Shown here: piece by piece, positions 24,481 to 33,933 of the stretch
Position numbering within the stretch: the first letter of the stretch is position 1
Layout: each line of letters starts with the position of its first letter
From: Trueperella sp.
Lineage (GTDB): Bacteria > Actinomycetota > Actinomycetes > Actinomycetales > Actinomycetaceae
DNA: 64,000 bases
Direction of reading: 5' to 3'
Assembly (NCBI GenBank): GCA_030532125.1
Contig: JAUNLU010000001.1
Coordinates: 175,860-239,859, forward strand
Translations under genes and position numbers: made by a program
The notes under the pieces: model-generated
Told to the model about the DNA's origin: nothing
The model's database searches: none
Seen by the model: only the letters and a program-made list of their open reading frames with translations

Positions 24481-27400
24481 TACTCCGCCTCTGGCTCTGG
24501 GGCAGTTTCTGGTTCTGGTTCAGTATCTAGCTCAGCGCCGTCTTGATAGTCCAAACTATGTGCCAGACCGCTGCGGCGCACTACGTTTCGTAATACCGCG
24601 TAGATCTGCGCGCCCCGCCGCTGTAAGTCCAGCTCAGCACGTAACTCCTCCACCAGTTCTGGTTCACTGCGCGGCACGTTATCGGAGGCGATCCAAGCCA
24701 ACATGTCGTCCAGCTGGTCATCGGAGTATGCCGCTAGCTGCAACCCTGGAGTGAGCGGCGGCCGGCTTGCCAAGTCGCGTTCGCGTGGCGGCGCACTCTC
24801 AGTTGCCGCAATTTCTGCGTCGGCAGAGTCTGGCTCCGCTTGCGCCAGCTGCGGATCACTCCCTTTCAGGGTGCCGTCGTCATTTAACGCCGGCATCACG
24901 CCCGAAGCTGCATGCTCGTTCGAGATATCGTTTAGCAGCTCCGTGCCCCAATCGACGTCGGAGATCTCCGGAACCTGCACTGGCGCCGGGGGCCGCGCCG
25001 AGATCAGTGCATCTTCCAGTAGCGCAATAACTGCATCAGCCTGCCCCATCGGGTCAATAAATAGCGAAGTAGAGAAGGTTTGGTACACTCGCCAACCGCG
25101 CTCGCGCAATCCAGTGAAACGGAATCGATCCCGGCGGCGGATAGATTTTTGCGCCACGTATTCTGGGTCGTCCAACAGAATTGCAACTGCCCAGGTGCCC
25201 GGAATATCTGGGTGACCAGCAACTAGTGGAATACGGAAAGTACCTGGGTAACCGTAGTCAGCGCGAGTTTGCCAGCCGGCGTCTGCTAACCGCTTCGCCA
25301 AGTCAGCCAGCAATGGTGCCGGTTCCGCCGCAGTTTCCACCGGCTCCGCAACCGTTTCAGCACCCGCGGCCCGCTCGATTAGTTCAGCTAAAAGTTGTGG
25401 CCCCGGAGTGGATACCCGCTGCGCATCTATTTCCCCTGGTCCCAACGCTGAAACCACAGTCAAAGTATCTCGCGCCGATTCTACTGCATCGATTAATCCC
25501 GCCAGACCCGCCGGCTCAGCCAACTGACCAAAGCTATGCAGCACTCGCCCATGCACAGTTTTACCAAAGCCAACTGACAAAATTGTGTGGTCGCGGCGCA
25601 GCCCAGCTACCTGGGAGATATCGGCAACCAGCAGCGGCTCACCATCATCTTTACGGAATAGGCGCGTGATATCAGTGGAATTCTCCGCTGCCTTGTACAG
25701 TGCTTCGCGCACTCGCTGGGCGTGAGTGGCGGAGATAGTCACCACTGCGAGCGTCTCATCCGGGCGGGAAATCGCATGGTTGATAACTTCTTCCACCACC
25801 GCATCTACTTCAACCTTAGTGCTCTCCACCGCATCTGAGCCCGACGGCGGAATCCCCCGCCCGTCTACCTGCACTAGGCGAGTTGCATCACGGCGCGGCA
25901 GACCGGGGACGCCGTCCAGCACATCGGCGTAACCGTGTGCCATCAGGGCTCGGGCAGACATTTCCGCATGCATAGCGCGCACCGTAGGCAGTTCACACAC
26001 CGGCAACACCTGGGCGAACTGACCGATCACATCCAGCTCTGCAGCTGACCCGGCTGAGCGGCGCCGGGTATCACCCACCACTACTGCTTGGCGCCCACGC
26101 ATCATCGGTGAAATCATCGCAGCCACCGACTTAGCATCGGTAGCTTCTACAATCACCAAATCAGCCCACGGCATCGGCGGAATGAACTCCGCCGTCACCG
26201 TTGGCGGCACAATCCATACCGGGCGCGCCACCTGGGCCAACCGGGCATAGGTGGCGATTACATCGCGCAATACCCCAGTGGCATGTTTGGCTAATAGCTG
26301 ATCCATCTTTAAGGTGTCAGCGCGCCGGGACTGCATCGTGGTGCGGGCAGTATTGATTACTGCAGTGAGCACCGGGCCAGATAGCGCCGCTACATGTTGG
26401 CGATCCAATTCACGCAAAGTGTCAAGTTTGGTTTGCAGATCGCGCGGAGTGAGCTTCGCCAGTAACGGCGACGCGGCAATCAGCCGCTCAAACAGCGAGG
26501 AATGGTATGCCAACTCCAGTTCAGCAGCTAAATCAGACTCCGGATGTAACTGCATTTCCAGCACAAAATCCGCCAGCCCTTGCGCCCGCAAACTGGCCAG
26601 TACCGAGTTACGCTCCGGCAAATCTGAGAGCTTATCTGCATCCGCGATCAGCCCGGTCAATAGACTCTGCAGCTGATCAAATGGCAGCTCAACTAGATCG
26701 CGCCCGCCCAGTTTTGCCGATAGTTCCACCAGCTCAGACTCCACGGCAGCGCGATTTTCGCGAATCTGTGCCATCCCATCTGGCAGCGTCGGCCAGCCGC
26801 CCTGTTCGGTGTACCGCGCCCACACTTCCCGGCGGCGATTGGCGTCAAGTAGAGCTTCGTGCAAGTTGCTAGGGGCAACGCCGGGCAGCACCAGATCTTG
26901 AGCTTGCCGCCGATAACGACGCCGCTCGCCACCGCTCATCTTGATACCTTCGGCTTCCCGCCACTTACGAGTTGCGGTAGCTGCCGCCATATTTAGTGGG
27001 GAAGTCTCAAAGATCTGTGGCGAGAACACATCCAGCGAATCGGATATCCCATCCAATACCTCGACCTGCTCAAACCACTCTGCCATGGTTTCAGCTTGGC
27101 GTAATCCAGTTTCAGTAGCAGCGCGGAAGGCCTGCGCCACGGTAGCCGGCACCACTTCTACCAGCTGCTGCGCCTGTTGCAGAGCTTCCTGAGCAGTCTC
27201 CACGTCAGCAATCTCAGCGCCATCCCACGCGGATGGTCCGGCATCAGGATCGAAAATTCCCAGCTCCGCAGCTTTGTTCAGCTCAGTTAAGACGCCGGTA
27301 AAATCGCTTGCCAGCTGCCGTAGCGTATCTTCAGCGAATCGCACTCGGGTGCGCGGGCCCTTCGGGTCAGCAGTCAGAGCTGCCAATTTTTCCAGCAGAT

Positions 27401-28985
27401 CATGCACACTCACCCCCCAGTCCGCATGGGTGTGGTGCAGTTGGTCTACAAACTGAGTGAGCTCCCGGCGGCTCGCCACCAGTTTTTCGCGAATCCGCAG
27501 CGTCTGGTCAGTATCTAATTCGGGCTTAGCTAGCCGCATACCGGTGCGCAGCCGCATCGGCACTGCCGCCACATCGCTGAAATCCGCAACCAGTTCCCCT
27601 AAATTAATGTTCTCTAGTTCGGTTCGCAGAGTTTGCCCAGACGACGCCCGCGCTGGAATAACTATTACGGAGCGTCCGGAAGCAGCTGCATCCGCACAGA
27701 TTGACGCAATCGTGGCATATCGTGATGACCCCGGCGGGCAATCCAATACGATTGACCGCCCCGAAGCCACTGCTTCAACCGCGTCCAGTTCCCGGACGTC
27801 TAAATCTCCCGCCCCGCGTTCTACTGCCGGATCGCGGTCCTCCGCCAACCCGGGTAGCAGCGGCGCCGAGGTAAGTTTCCGGCTTTCTTCGTCACCCGCC
27901 AGCGCAAACATTACCCCTGAAGTGCGAATATACGGCTCCATCGCTTCCAGATCCGCCAGCATAGTTTTTTCTGGTCGGGCGAAGCACCCCAACACCGTCT
28001 TAGATTCATAGGCAAAACCGGGAAGATACGCCTGGCATAGCGCGATTAACCGCTGCGAAATCTGTTCTGCGCCAACGCCTTGCGAGTTGAGCTGGCGCAG
28101 TTCTGAAATAATTTCCGGGCTGCCGCCGTTATTCCGCAGCGCCCTAATAACCTGTGGGTTTATATCGAGTTTGTCAGAAAGTTGCAGATCGGCATCACCG
28201 TCAGTACGCCACTGTATCCGCACTTGCTGATACAGCCCCGGCACAGTAACTGTTTTTGCTTCCTGAATTTCTGGGCTAGTTCCCCGGGCACTTTCCTGAG
28301 CGGCCGCTGCCGAGTCCACCAAAGGCTGTGCTGAGCCATCCACCGGCTGCACTACCGCAGTATTGGCAATATCTGGTTCCAATCGCAGTTCACCAGTTAG
28401 ATCGTAGCTATCCGCCCACAGTTCCGAGTTGTATGCTTCGGGAAGTTCTGTCCAGGTAAATGAGCCAATTGCCAAAGACACCGGCGCATGCCCGTACTGC
28501 TCTGCCATTGCAGCTACGGTATCTTTCAAGATTGACAGCTGGCGTTTGGCTTGGTTTTGCGCATTGCGTTCCCGCACCAGCAGGCTGATCCGGGTTGCAG
28601 TATGGGAATAGAGCTGCGCAGCACCAGTGGGGTGGGCATGGGTCAGATCAATTGACCCCGTATTGCGACTGCTGCCCCCGGCCCGCTCCGCATTTTCGGA
28701 AAGTTCAGTGTGCCACTGCTGGTAAAGCTGATCCATTAACTCTTCGCGCGAGAGTTTCTGTGCTGGCGCAGCCATACCTGTTGAGCTAGCCTCATCTTTC
28801 GCTTCAGTTTCTGGTTCATCAGCTGTAGTTTCTGGACCAGGCTCCGGAGTAGCGACGCCGGCTACCTCAGCTGAGGCATTTTCTGGCTCAACACTTTCCG
28901 CCGGTGTGCTTTCGGCGGTCTTTTCTTCACGCATACGTCCAAAGAAACTACTCACATCACTACCGTACTTTTTCCCAATAAACAC
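24480..28985 (-). CDS. Giant degenerate SF1-helicase/Vsr-nuclease-like protein
   Basis: Protein of 1501 residues. A Glu/Pro/Ala-rich disordered start (to about 75) precedes a DUF4011-like N-terminal module (about 80-400). The helicase core then begins with SIVLDCPPGSSRYATIA at about 411-427, exactly where active relatives have GPPGTGKSQTIA; the Lys and Ser/Thr are replaced. A long helical insert spans about 480-910. The Walker B region WADLVIVEATDAK (about 940-952) lacks the DEAS sequence, although VVVGDTRRR follows as in motif III. Residues about 1230-1325 resemble the Vsr/MTES_1575 nuclease (YPGTFRIPLVAG, LLDDPEY, RRRDRFRFTGLRERGWRVYQ). The usual first catalytic Asp there is Pro. The sequence reads as a conserved scaffold rather than a decayed gene, because the frame is intact. 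The start is a GTG with a weak ribosome site. Function is unknown. Confidence 0.75.
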   Translation of the reverse strand: MFIGKKYGSDVSSFFGRMREEKTAESTPAESVEPENASAEVAGVATPEPGPETTADEPETEAKDEASSTGMAAPAQKLSREELMDQLYQQWHTELSENAERAGGSSRNTGSIDLTHAHPTGAAQLYSHTATRISLLVRERNAQNQAKRQLSILKDTVAAMAEQYGHAPVSLAIGSFTWTELPEAYNSELWADSYDLTGELRLEPDIANTAVVQPVDGSAQPLVDSAAAAQESARGTSPEIQEAKTVTVPGLYQQVRIQWRTDGDADLQLSDKLDINPQVIRALRNNGGSPEIISELRQLNSQGVGAEQISQRLIALCQAYLPGFAYESKTVLGCFARPEKTMLADLEAMEPYIRTSGVMFALAGDEESRKLTSAPLLPGLAEDRDPAVERGAGDLDVRELDAVEAVASGRSIVLDCPPGSSRYATIASICADAAASGRSVIVIPARASSGQTLRTELENINLGELVADFSDVAAVPMRLRTGMRLAKPELDTDQTLRIREKLVASRRELTQFVDQLHHTHADWGVSVHDLLEKLAALTADPKGPRTRVRFAEDTLRQLASDFTGVLTELNKAAELGIFDPDAGPSAWDGAEIADVETAQEALQQAQQLVEVVPATVAQAFRAATETGLRQAETMAEWFEQVEVLDGISDSLDVFSPQIFETSPLNMAAATATRKWREAEGIKMSGGERRRYRRQAQDLVLPGVAPSNLHEALLDANRRREVWARYTEQGGWPTLPDGMAQIRENRAAVESELVELSAKLGGRDLVELPFDQLQSLLTGLIADADKLSDLPERNSVLASLRAQGLADFVLEMQLHPESDLAAELELAYHSSLFERLIAASPLLAKLTPRDLQTKLDTLRELDRQHVAALSGPVLTAVINTARTTMQSRRADTLKMDQLLAKHATGVLRDVIATYARLAQVARPVWIVPPTVTAEFIPPMPWADLVIVEATDAKSVAAMISPMMRGRQAVVVGDTRRRSAGSAAELDVIGQFAQVLPVCELPTVRAMHAEMSARALMAHGYADVLDGVPGLPRRDATRLVQVDGRGIPPSGSDAVESTKVEVDAVVEEVINHAISRPDETLAVVTISATHAQRVREALYKAAENSTDITRLFRKDDGEPLLVADISQVAGLRRDHTILSVGFGKTVHGRVLHSFGQLAEPAGLAGLIDAVESARDTLTVVSALGPGEIDAQRVSTPGPQLLAELIERAAGAETVAEPVETAAEPAPLLADLAKRLADAGWQTRADYGYPGTFRIPLVAGHPDIPGTWAVAILLDDPEYVAQKSIRRRDRFRFTGLRERGWRVYQTFSTSLFIDPMGQADAVIALLEDALISARPPAPVQVPEISDVDWGTELLNDISNEHAASGVMPALNDDGTLKGSDPQLAQAEPDSADAEIAATESAPPRERDLASRPPLTPGLQLAAYSDDQLDDMLAWIASDNVPRSEPELVEELRAELDLQRRGAQIYAVLRNVVRRSGLAHSLDYQDGAELDTEPEPETAPEPEAE

Positions 28986-29043
28986 TTGTTACGGGCGCGC
29001 CGGTTTCCGTATCCGCCACCCCGATAATCTGGTTTTGCCTAAG

Positions 29044-29116
29044 CGCCCCCGGGCAGAATCGAACTGCCGACACCAACTTTAGGAGAGTTGTGCTCTATCC
29101 ACTGAGCTACGAGGGC
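29044..29116 (-). tRNA. tRNA-Arg(CCT)
   Basis: Minus-strand cloverleaf. The acceptor GCCCTCG pairs with CGGGGGC. The anticodon stem is CAACT/AGTTG around loop CTCCTAA (anticodon CCT), and the T-arm contains AGTTCGATTCT. CCA is not encoded. Confidence 0.94.
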
Positions 29117-29237
29117 ACAGTAAAACTAACCCCTCGATATTATCGAAAACACTCACCATCACCCAACCGGCGGAGCACTCCCTGCGTTATCTGCTTATTA
29201 AATAGCTGCGGTCTGTATTTATAGTTGCAAGCCACTC

Positions 29238-30158
29238 TTAGTTAGCCATAGCTTGCTCTGGCGCTGGCCCAGCGTCGTCATCTGGGCGCACCCGCTTCGG
29301 CACCACCATAACTGGGCATGCGGCATGCGCTAGCACTGTTTGCGAAGTAGAACCCAGCAACAGCCCGGTGAACCCCCCGTGACCGCGGGTACCAACTATC
29401 AGCAAATCAATCTCCTCACCACATTCGGTGAGTACCTGTGCCGGATTCCCTTCTACCGCGTGGATTCGCACGTCAATATCGCGGCCTTCATCCACCTCAG
29501 TGAGCTGAGCGGCCACAGCTTCGGTCACTTCCACCAGCAGGTCTTCCCGGAACGGCGTCATCGGAATCCATGGCGTCGGGGCCGCATTGACCGCAGCAAC
29601 TATGGAGAGTTTGGCATTCCAGCGATCCGCCTCCCAAACTGCGCGTTGCAGCGCTGTCTTAGCAGGTTCAGAGCCATCAACCCCAACCACCACATGCTTA
29701 ATCGGCAGGTATTCCGCCAGACTCCCCTGCGGAATGACTACGGTTGGGCAGTACGCATAGGCCGGCACGCCAGAAGAAACCGTGCGCAACAAGCGGTCAG
29801 CTAGCCGGCCTTTTTCGCCCGAGTGCCCACCCACCACGATGAGCGCGACCTCTTTAGACATCTCCACCAGCACTTCAGTGGGGTCACCAAATTCGAGTGA
29901 CGAGGTGACTTCCACTCCTTGGCCTTGCACAGATGCCACTGCGGTGGCAACCATTTCCTCTGCAGCTTCGTAGAGGAAATTATTTTCTGCCACCGGGACA
30001 TTCAGTTCGGCATGAGCTGCGTAAGTTGGCATCTCATAGGCACAAACGATATGGAGCCGGGCATTGCGCGCCTTTGCCTGCGCCAACGCCCACTGCAGTG
30101 CAGTTTCACCTGCCTCAGAACCATCAATACCGACTACAACAACATTGTCATGCGCCAT
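29238..30158 (-). CDS. Tandem universal stress protein
   Basis: Two UspA domains in about 306 residues. Domain 1 runs from VVVVGIDGSEAGETALQWAL to VVGGHSGEKGRL...CPTVVIP. Domain 2 runs from HVVVGVDGSEPAKTALQRAV to LIVGTRGHGGFTGLLLGSTS and ACPVMVVPK. The G-x2-G-x9-G-S/T ATP-binding motif is intact in domain 2 and modified in domain 1. The start is the ATG at 30158, preceded by the strong ribosome site ggaggga; an in-frame upstream start is not needed. Such tandem Usp proteins respond to hypoxia or stationary phase in actinobacteria. The gene follows ideR on the same strand after 65 bases. Confidence 0.93.
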   Translation of the reverse strand: MAHDNVVVVGIDGSEAGETALQWALAQAKARNARLHIVCAYEMPTYAAHAELNVPVAENNFLYEAAEEMVATAVASVQGQGVEVTSSLEFGDPTEVLVEMSKEVALIVVGGHSGEKGRLADRLLRTVSSGVPAYAYCPTVVIPQGSLAEYLPIKHVVVGVDGSEPAKTALQRAVWEADRWNAKLSIVAAVNAAPTPWIPMTPFREDLLVEVTEAVAAQLTEVDEGRDIDVRIHAVEGNPAQVLTECGEEIDLLIVGTRGHGGFTGLLLGSTSQTVLAHAACPVMVVPKRVRPDDDAGPAPEQAMAN

Positions 30159-30222
30159 GGGAACTCCCTCCGTTTGAGGTAATTCTCGCACAGCTCGAGT
30201 GTGATCACCACCACTTTTCGCG

Positions 30223-31017
30223 TCAGCGCTGCGGTACCATAGCCACAAAAAGCGCCTGCGCTACATACTCCGGCACTGCAACTGTGTCTGGGGTGTCGGT
30301 AGCGGCGCCGCCATCCATATCCGGGGTATCGGTAGCAGCGGCGTCATCCGCAAGAACTGCAATCTGTAACACCTGCTGTTCCCGCGCCACCACTTGGACC
30401 TGCACACCCGGCACTAGCCCCACTGGGCGCAGTTCGGCAAGCAGTTCTCCATCGGCTTGCAGCACTTCAGCTATCCGCATCAACCGCCAAATTTCTGGCC
30501 CCGGCGTAACATCCACCAGCGGAGTCAGCCCAGCAGCAGCTGCTGAAATTATCATCGGCTCTGGTTCGTTCCCCGGGAGGGCAGATTCTCCACTCAGCTG
30601 GCAGCACGTTTCTGCGGGAATTGGATTTCCGAATGGGTCTTGCTTCGGCGCATTCAACAGGGCGCTGATCCGTTCGGCAGCTTCATCTGACAGGGCGTGC
30701 TCCCACCGGCAGGCTTCGTCGTGAATTTTTTCCAACTCCAAGCCAATCACTTCGAGTAGCAGGCATTCTGCCAGGCGATGACGGCGCATCACATGGGCGG
30801 CGCGGCGGCACCCCTCCGGGGTGAAGCGAATTTCCCGATCTGGCCCCACTACCAGTAAGCCCGCGCGCTCCAAGCGCCCCACAGTTTCGGAGACAGTGGG
30901 CCCAGATTGATCCAGCCGCTCAACTATGCGAGCACGCAGCGCCGGAATTCCCTCTTCTTTTAGTTCAAAAACGGTTTTTAGATACATCTCGGTGGTGTCT
31001 AAGAGATCGTTCACCAT
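30223..31017 (-). CDS. ideR: DtxR/IdeR-family iron-dependent repressor
   Basis: Metal-activated repressor of about 265 residues from the ATG at 31017, which has the ribosome site gaggagg. The winged helix begins NDLLDTTEMYLKTVFELKEEG and includes ERLDQSGPTVSETVGRLERAGL. The metal ligands are conserved: RRHRLAECLLLEV (His, Glu), KIHDEACRWEHALSDE (His, Cys, Glu, His), and Met in TTEMYL. This is the DtxR rather than the MntR pattern. The C-terminal SH3-like domain carries an insertion with a near-duplicated AATDTPD element (about residues 223-246). It is expected to control iron genes, and a candidate box lies at 7960-7978. Confidence 0.92.
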   Translation of the reverse strand: MVNDLLDTTEMYLKTVFELKEEGIPALRARIVERLDQSGPTVSETVGRLERAGLLVVGPDREIRFTPEGCRRAAHVMRRHRLAECLLLEVIGLELEKIHDEACRWEHALSDEAAERISALLNAPKQDPFGNPIPAETCCQLSGESALPGNEPEPMIISAAAAGLTPLVDVTPGPEIWRLMRIAEVLQADGELLAELRPVGLVPGVQVQVVAREQQVLQIAVLADDAAATDTPDMDGGAATDTPDTVAVPEYVAQALFVAMVPQR

Positions 31018-31121
31018 TTCCTCCTCACCCGGAGCGGAGCTATTCGGCTGCGTGCCCTGCGCCAATCTTATATGCCAACCCCACGTATTTGCCCGAGATA
31101 CTTGTATGCCATTATGGGGAC

Positions 31122-32213
31122 ATGGCTACTCTTCCAGAAAATTTACATCCGAGTGACGGTCGCTTTGGTTCCGGACCGTCGAAAGTTCGCCCGGCACAGC
31201 TGGCGGCGATTAATGCCGACTCCCCGATGGGCACCTCCCACCGGCAAGAACCAGTACGCGCCCTCGTGCGGGAAATTCAAGACACCCTAGCGCAACTATT
31301 CCAGCTCCCCGCGGGCTACGAGGTACTGGTAGGCAATGGCGGCGCCAGCGCACTGTGGGATGCGATCTCATTCACCCTTATCCGCGAGCGCTCCCAGTGC
31401 GCAGTGTCCGGGGAGTTCTCTGGGAAGATGGCGCGGGCAGCACAGCGCGCCCCGTGGTTAGCTGATCCAGAAATAGTGAAAGTTCCGGTGGGTGAGGCTG
31501 CGCAGTGTGTGCCCAGCTCTGGAATTGACGCCTACTGCTATGCCCATAACGAAACTTCTACTGGGGTGGCCGTACCGGTGCAGCGCATTGGTGACGACGC
31601 TGCCCTCACCATTGTGGACGGTACCTCAATTGCTGGCGGCGCAGTTTTTGACGCCAGTGCCGTGGATTTCTACTACTTTTCGCCGCAGAAATGTTTTGGG
31701 GCAGACGGCGGGCTGTGGTTCGCTTTCGCCTCTCCAGCCGCATTGGACCGGATCGCGGAGCTGAGTGAATCGCGCTGGGTGCCGGACTTCTTGAATCTAC
31801 AGCTGGCAGTAAATAATTCGCGGAAGAACCAGACGCTGAATACGCCAGCAATTGGCACTCTGCTGTTGATGCGTGAGCAGGTGCGGTGGATGACTGAGCT
31901 CGGTGGACTGCGGGCCACAGCTGCCCGTAGTTCGCGCAGCTCTAGCGCCGTCTACCAGTGGGCTGAGGCGCGTGCCGACGCTGAAGCCTTTGTTAGGGAC
32001 CCGGCGTTCCGTTCCCCGGTAGTGGCTACGGTGGATTTTACGCCTGAGGTAGACACCAAAGCTATTTCGGCGCAGTTGCGAGCGGAGGGAATTGTAGATA
32101 TTGACCCCTATCGCTCATTAGGGCGCAATCAGTTCCGCATCGGCACTTTCCCGGCGGTGGAGCCAGAAGATGTCACCACCCTACTGGCGGCGATTGACCA
32201 CTTAATCGGATAG
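31122..32213 (+). CDS. serC: Phosphoserine aminotransferase
   Basis: PLP enzyme of about 363 residues that makes 3-phosphoserine in serine biosynthesis, of the mycobacterial/actinobacterial SerC type. Features include RFGSGPSKVRPAQL, MGTSHRQEPVRALVREI, and YCYAHNETSTGVAVPV. The PLP lysine lies in FYYFSPQKCFGADGGLW, and the C-terminus has NQFRIGTFPAVEPEDV. The start is the ATG at 31122 (MATLPENLHPSDG). It is divergent from ideR and followed by a terminator. Confidence 0.95.
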   Translation: MATLPENLHPSDGRFGSGPSKVRPAQLAAINADSPMGTSHRQEPVRALVREIQDTLAQLFQLPAGYEVLVGNGGASALWDAISFTLIRERSQCAVSGEFSGKMARAAQRAPWLADPEIVKVPVGEAAQCVPSSGIDAYCYAHNETSTGVAVPVQRIGDDAALTIVDGTSIAGGAVFDASAVDFYYFSPQKCFGADGGLWFAFASPAALDRIAELSESRWVPDFLNLQLAVNNSRKNQTLNTPAIGTLLLMREQVRWMTELGGLRATAARSSRSSSAVYQWAEARADAEAFVRDPAFRSPVVATVDFTPEVDTKAISAQLRAEGIVDIDPYRSLGRNQFRIGTFPAVEPEDVTTLLAAIDHLIG

Positions 32214-32248
32214 CTCAGATCGCTGAGGGCAGCATAACTGCAACAGAT

Positions 32249-32294
32249 ATGGGTGGTGCCCCCCCAATGTGGTGGGCCACCACCCATTATTTTG
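32249..32294. terminator. Hairpin terminator between serC and the purine permease gene
   Basis: The stem ATGGGTGGTG / CACCACCCAT is followed by TATTTT on the plus strand. It lies between convergent genes and may serve both. Confidence 0.8.
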
Positions 32295-32333
32295 GTTGCC
32301 GAGACAACTAGCCCCTAGCTATTAGGTGACTAA

Positions 32334-33821
32334 TTAGTAAACCCCGAGCAAGCTGTTGATCGGTTCCAGCAGGAAGTAGATCACGAACAGCGCCGCTACG
32401 ATCCACATCAGGACGTGAACTTTGCGCGCCCGGCCCATGACGGTTTCCATTATGACGTGGGTGATAAAGCCGAAACCGATACCTACCGTAATCGAGTAGC
32501 CAAATGGCATAATCGCCAAGGTCATGAAGGCTGGAATAGCGATGGAGAGATCTTTCCAGTCAATCTCGGTAACCTGCTGCATCATCAGGAAGCCCACTGC
32601 TACCAGTGCCGGAGCAGCTGCTTCATTTGGCACGATGGAGAATAGCGGCGCCAAGAAAGTAGCCAGCAAGAATGCCACACCGGTAACGATTGCCGACAGG
32701 CCCGTGCGCGCGCCGTCAGCCACACCGGTGGAAGATTCCACAAAAGAAGTGTTAGAGGAGACGCCGCCCATGCCACCGGAGATGGCGCCGAGGGAGTCAA
32801 TTAACAGGATCTGGAAAGTGCGCGGTGGATTGCCTTGGTCATCGAGCAGATCGCCCTCTGCCCCTACCGCAACCATCGTGCCCATAGTGTCAAAGAAGTC
32901 TGCCAGCATAACGGAGAATGCCAGCACTGCCACCGAAACTATGCCGATCTTCTGGAATGGTCCCACTACCGAGAATTGGCCGAGAGTGGAGAAATCTGGC
33001 ACATTAACTGGCGAGCCCTGCAGCGCAGGAACGGTTAGCCCCCAGCCATTCGGATCTTCTGGAGTGGCCGGACCGAGCTTGCCGACGGCTTCTACCACAA
33101 TCGCCAAAACGGTGCCGACTACAATGCCCCACAGAATAGCGCCCTTAACATGCCGCACCATCAAAATAATCGTGAGGAATAGCGTCACCACAAATACCAC
33201 CAGTGGCCAAGTGGAAATGGAACCATTGACGCCGAAAGAGAGCGGAGTTGCGCCCGGACGAACGATACCAGCATTGACTAGCCCCACCAGGGTAATGAAT
33301 AGGCCAATACCTACCGAAATAGCAGTGCGCAAGAACTTAGGCACTGCCCGGAAGATGGCTTCGCGCAGACCAGTCAGCACCAGCAGCACGATCACAACAC
33401 CCTCAATAACGATGATTCCCATGCCGTCGGCCCAGGTCATACCCGGGATCTGCACGATAGTGAATGCCACCATCGAGTTCAGTCCCAGCCCAGCTGCCAG
33501 CGCCAATGGGAAGTTAGCCACCGCGCCCATCAGAATGGTCAGCACGCCAGCAACTAATGCAGTACCAGCGGAGATAGCCACTAGATTCGGCTCACTGCCA
33601 CCGCCCAAGTATCCGCCGGTGGAGTCAGGACCAGAGAGGATAATTGGGTTCAATACCAAGATGTAGACCATCGCGAAGAAGGTGACTAACCCTCCGCGGA
33701 TTTCGCGACCTACAGTGGAGCCGCGTTTGCTGATTTCAAATGTGCGGTCGAGCCAACCTAGTTTGGCGCCCGACTCCGGGGTATTTGGCTGCTTAACGGC
33801 AGCAGAATTTTGTTCACTCAC
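32334..33821 (-). CDS. NCS2-family purine (guanine/hypoxanthine) permease
   Basis: Proton-coupled nucleobase permease of the AzgA/PbuG branch, about 495 residues with 12-14 membrane segments. Signatures are STVGREIRGGLVTFFAMVYI, ALAAGLGLNSMVAFTIV and DFFDTMGTMVAVGAEGDLLD. Others are GAISGGMGGVSSNTSFVESSTGVADGARTG (split here into GAISGGMGGVSSNTS and TGVADGARTG) and PFGYSITVGIGFGFI. These motifs mark hypoxanthine/guanine/adenine transporters rather than UraA uracil permeases. The likely start is the GTG at 33821 (SEQNSAAVKQ); longer readings are arginine/cysteine-rich and implausible. No purine riboswitch is recognisable upstream. Confidence 0.92.
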   Translation of the reverse strand: MSEQNSAAVKQPNTPESGAKLGWLDRTFEISKRGSTVGREIRGGLVTFFAMVYILVLNPIILSGPDSTGGYLGGGSEPNLVAISAGTALVAGVLTILMGAVANFPLALAAGLGLNSMVAFTIVQIPGMTWADGMGIIVIEGVVIVLLVLTGLREAIFRAVPKFLRTAISVGIGLFITLVGLVNAGIVRPGATPLSFGVNGSISTWPLVVFVVTLFLTIILMVRHVKGAILWGIVVGTVLAIVVEAVGKLGPATPEDPNGWGLTVPALQGSPVNVPDFSTLGQFSVVGPFQKIGIVSVAVLAFSVMLADFFDTMGTMVAVGAEGDLLDDQGNPPRTFQILLIDSLGAISGGMGGVSSNTSFVESSTGVADGARTGLSAIVTGVAFLLATFLAPLFSIVPNEAAAPALVAVGFLMMQQVTEIDWKDLSIAIPAFMTLAIMPFGYSITVGIGFGFITHVIMETVMGRARKVHVLMWIVAALFVIYFLLEPINSLLGVY

Positions 33822-33933
33822 TGTTCGAGTCTCACACGTTGAAACGCCGCATTCAATCGATTTCTCAATTGTTGGACGTTTTGTTTTTTGTCTCACTGAC
33901 TCAGTGCGCCCGCGAGGAGCTCCAACTCCAATT

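Noticed and set aside
32524..33666. A 380-codon open frame on the plus strand opposite the purine permease gene.
   Set aside because: It is antisense to a strongly supported NCS2 permease, has no family motif and is Thr/Ser/Pro-rich, a mirror of that gene's codon pattern.
33822..33933. Possible purine riboswitch before the permease gene.
   Set aside because: No guanine-aptamer core was recognisable, and the stretch also lies against the end of manA.
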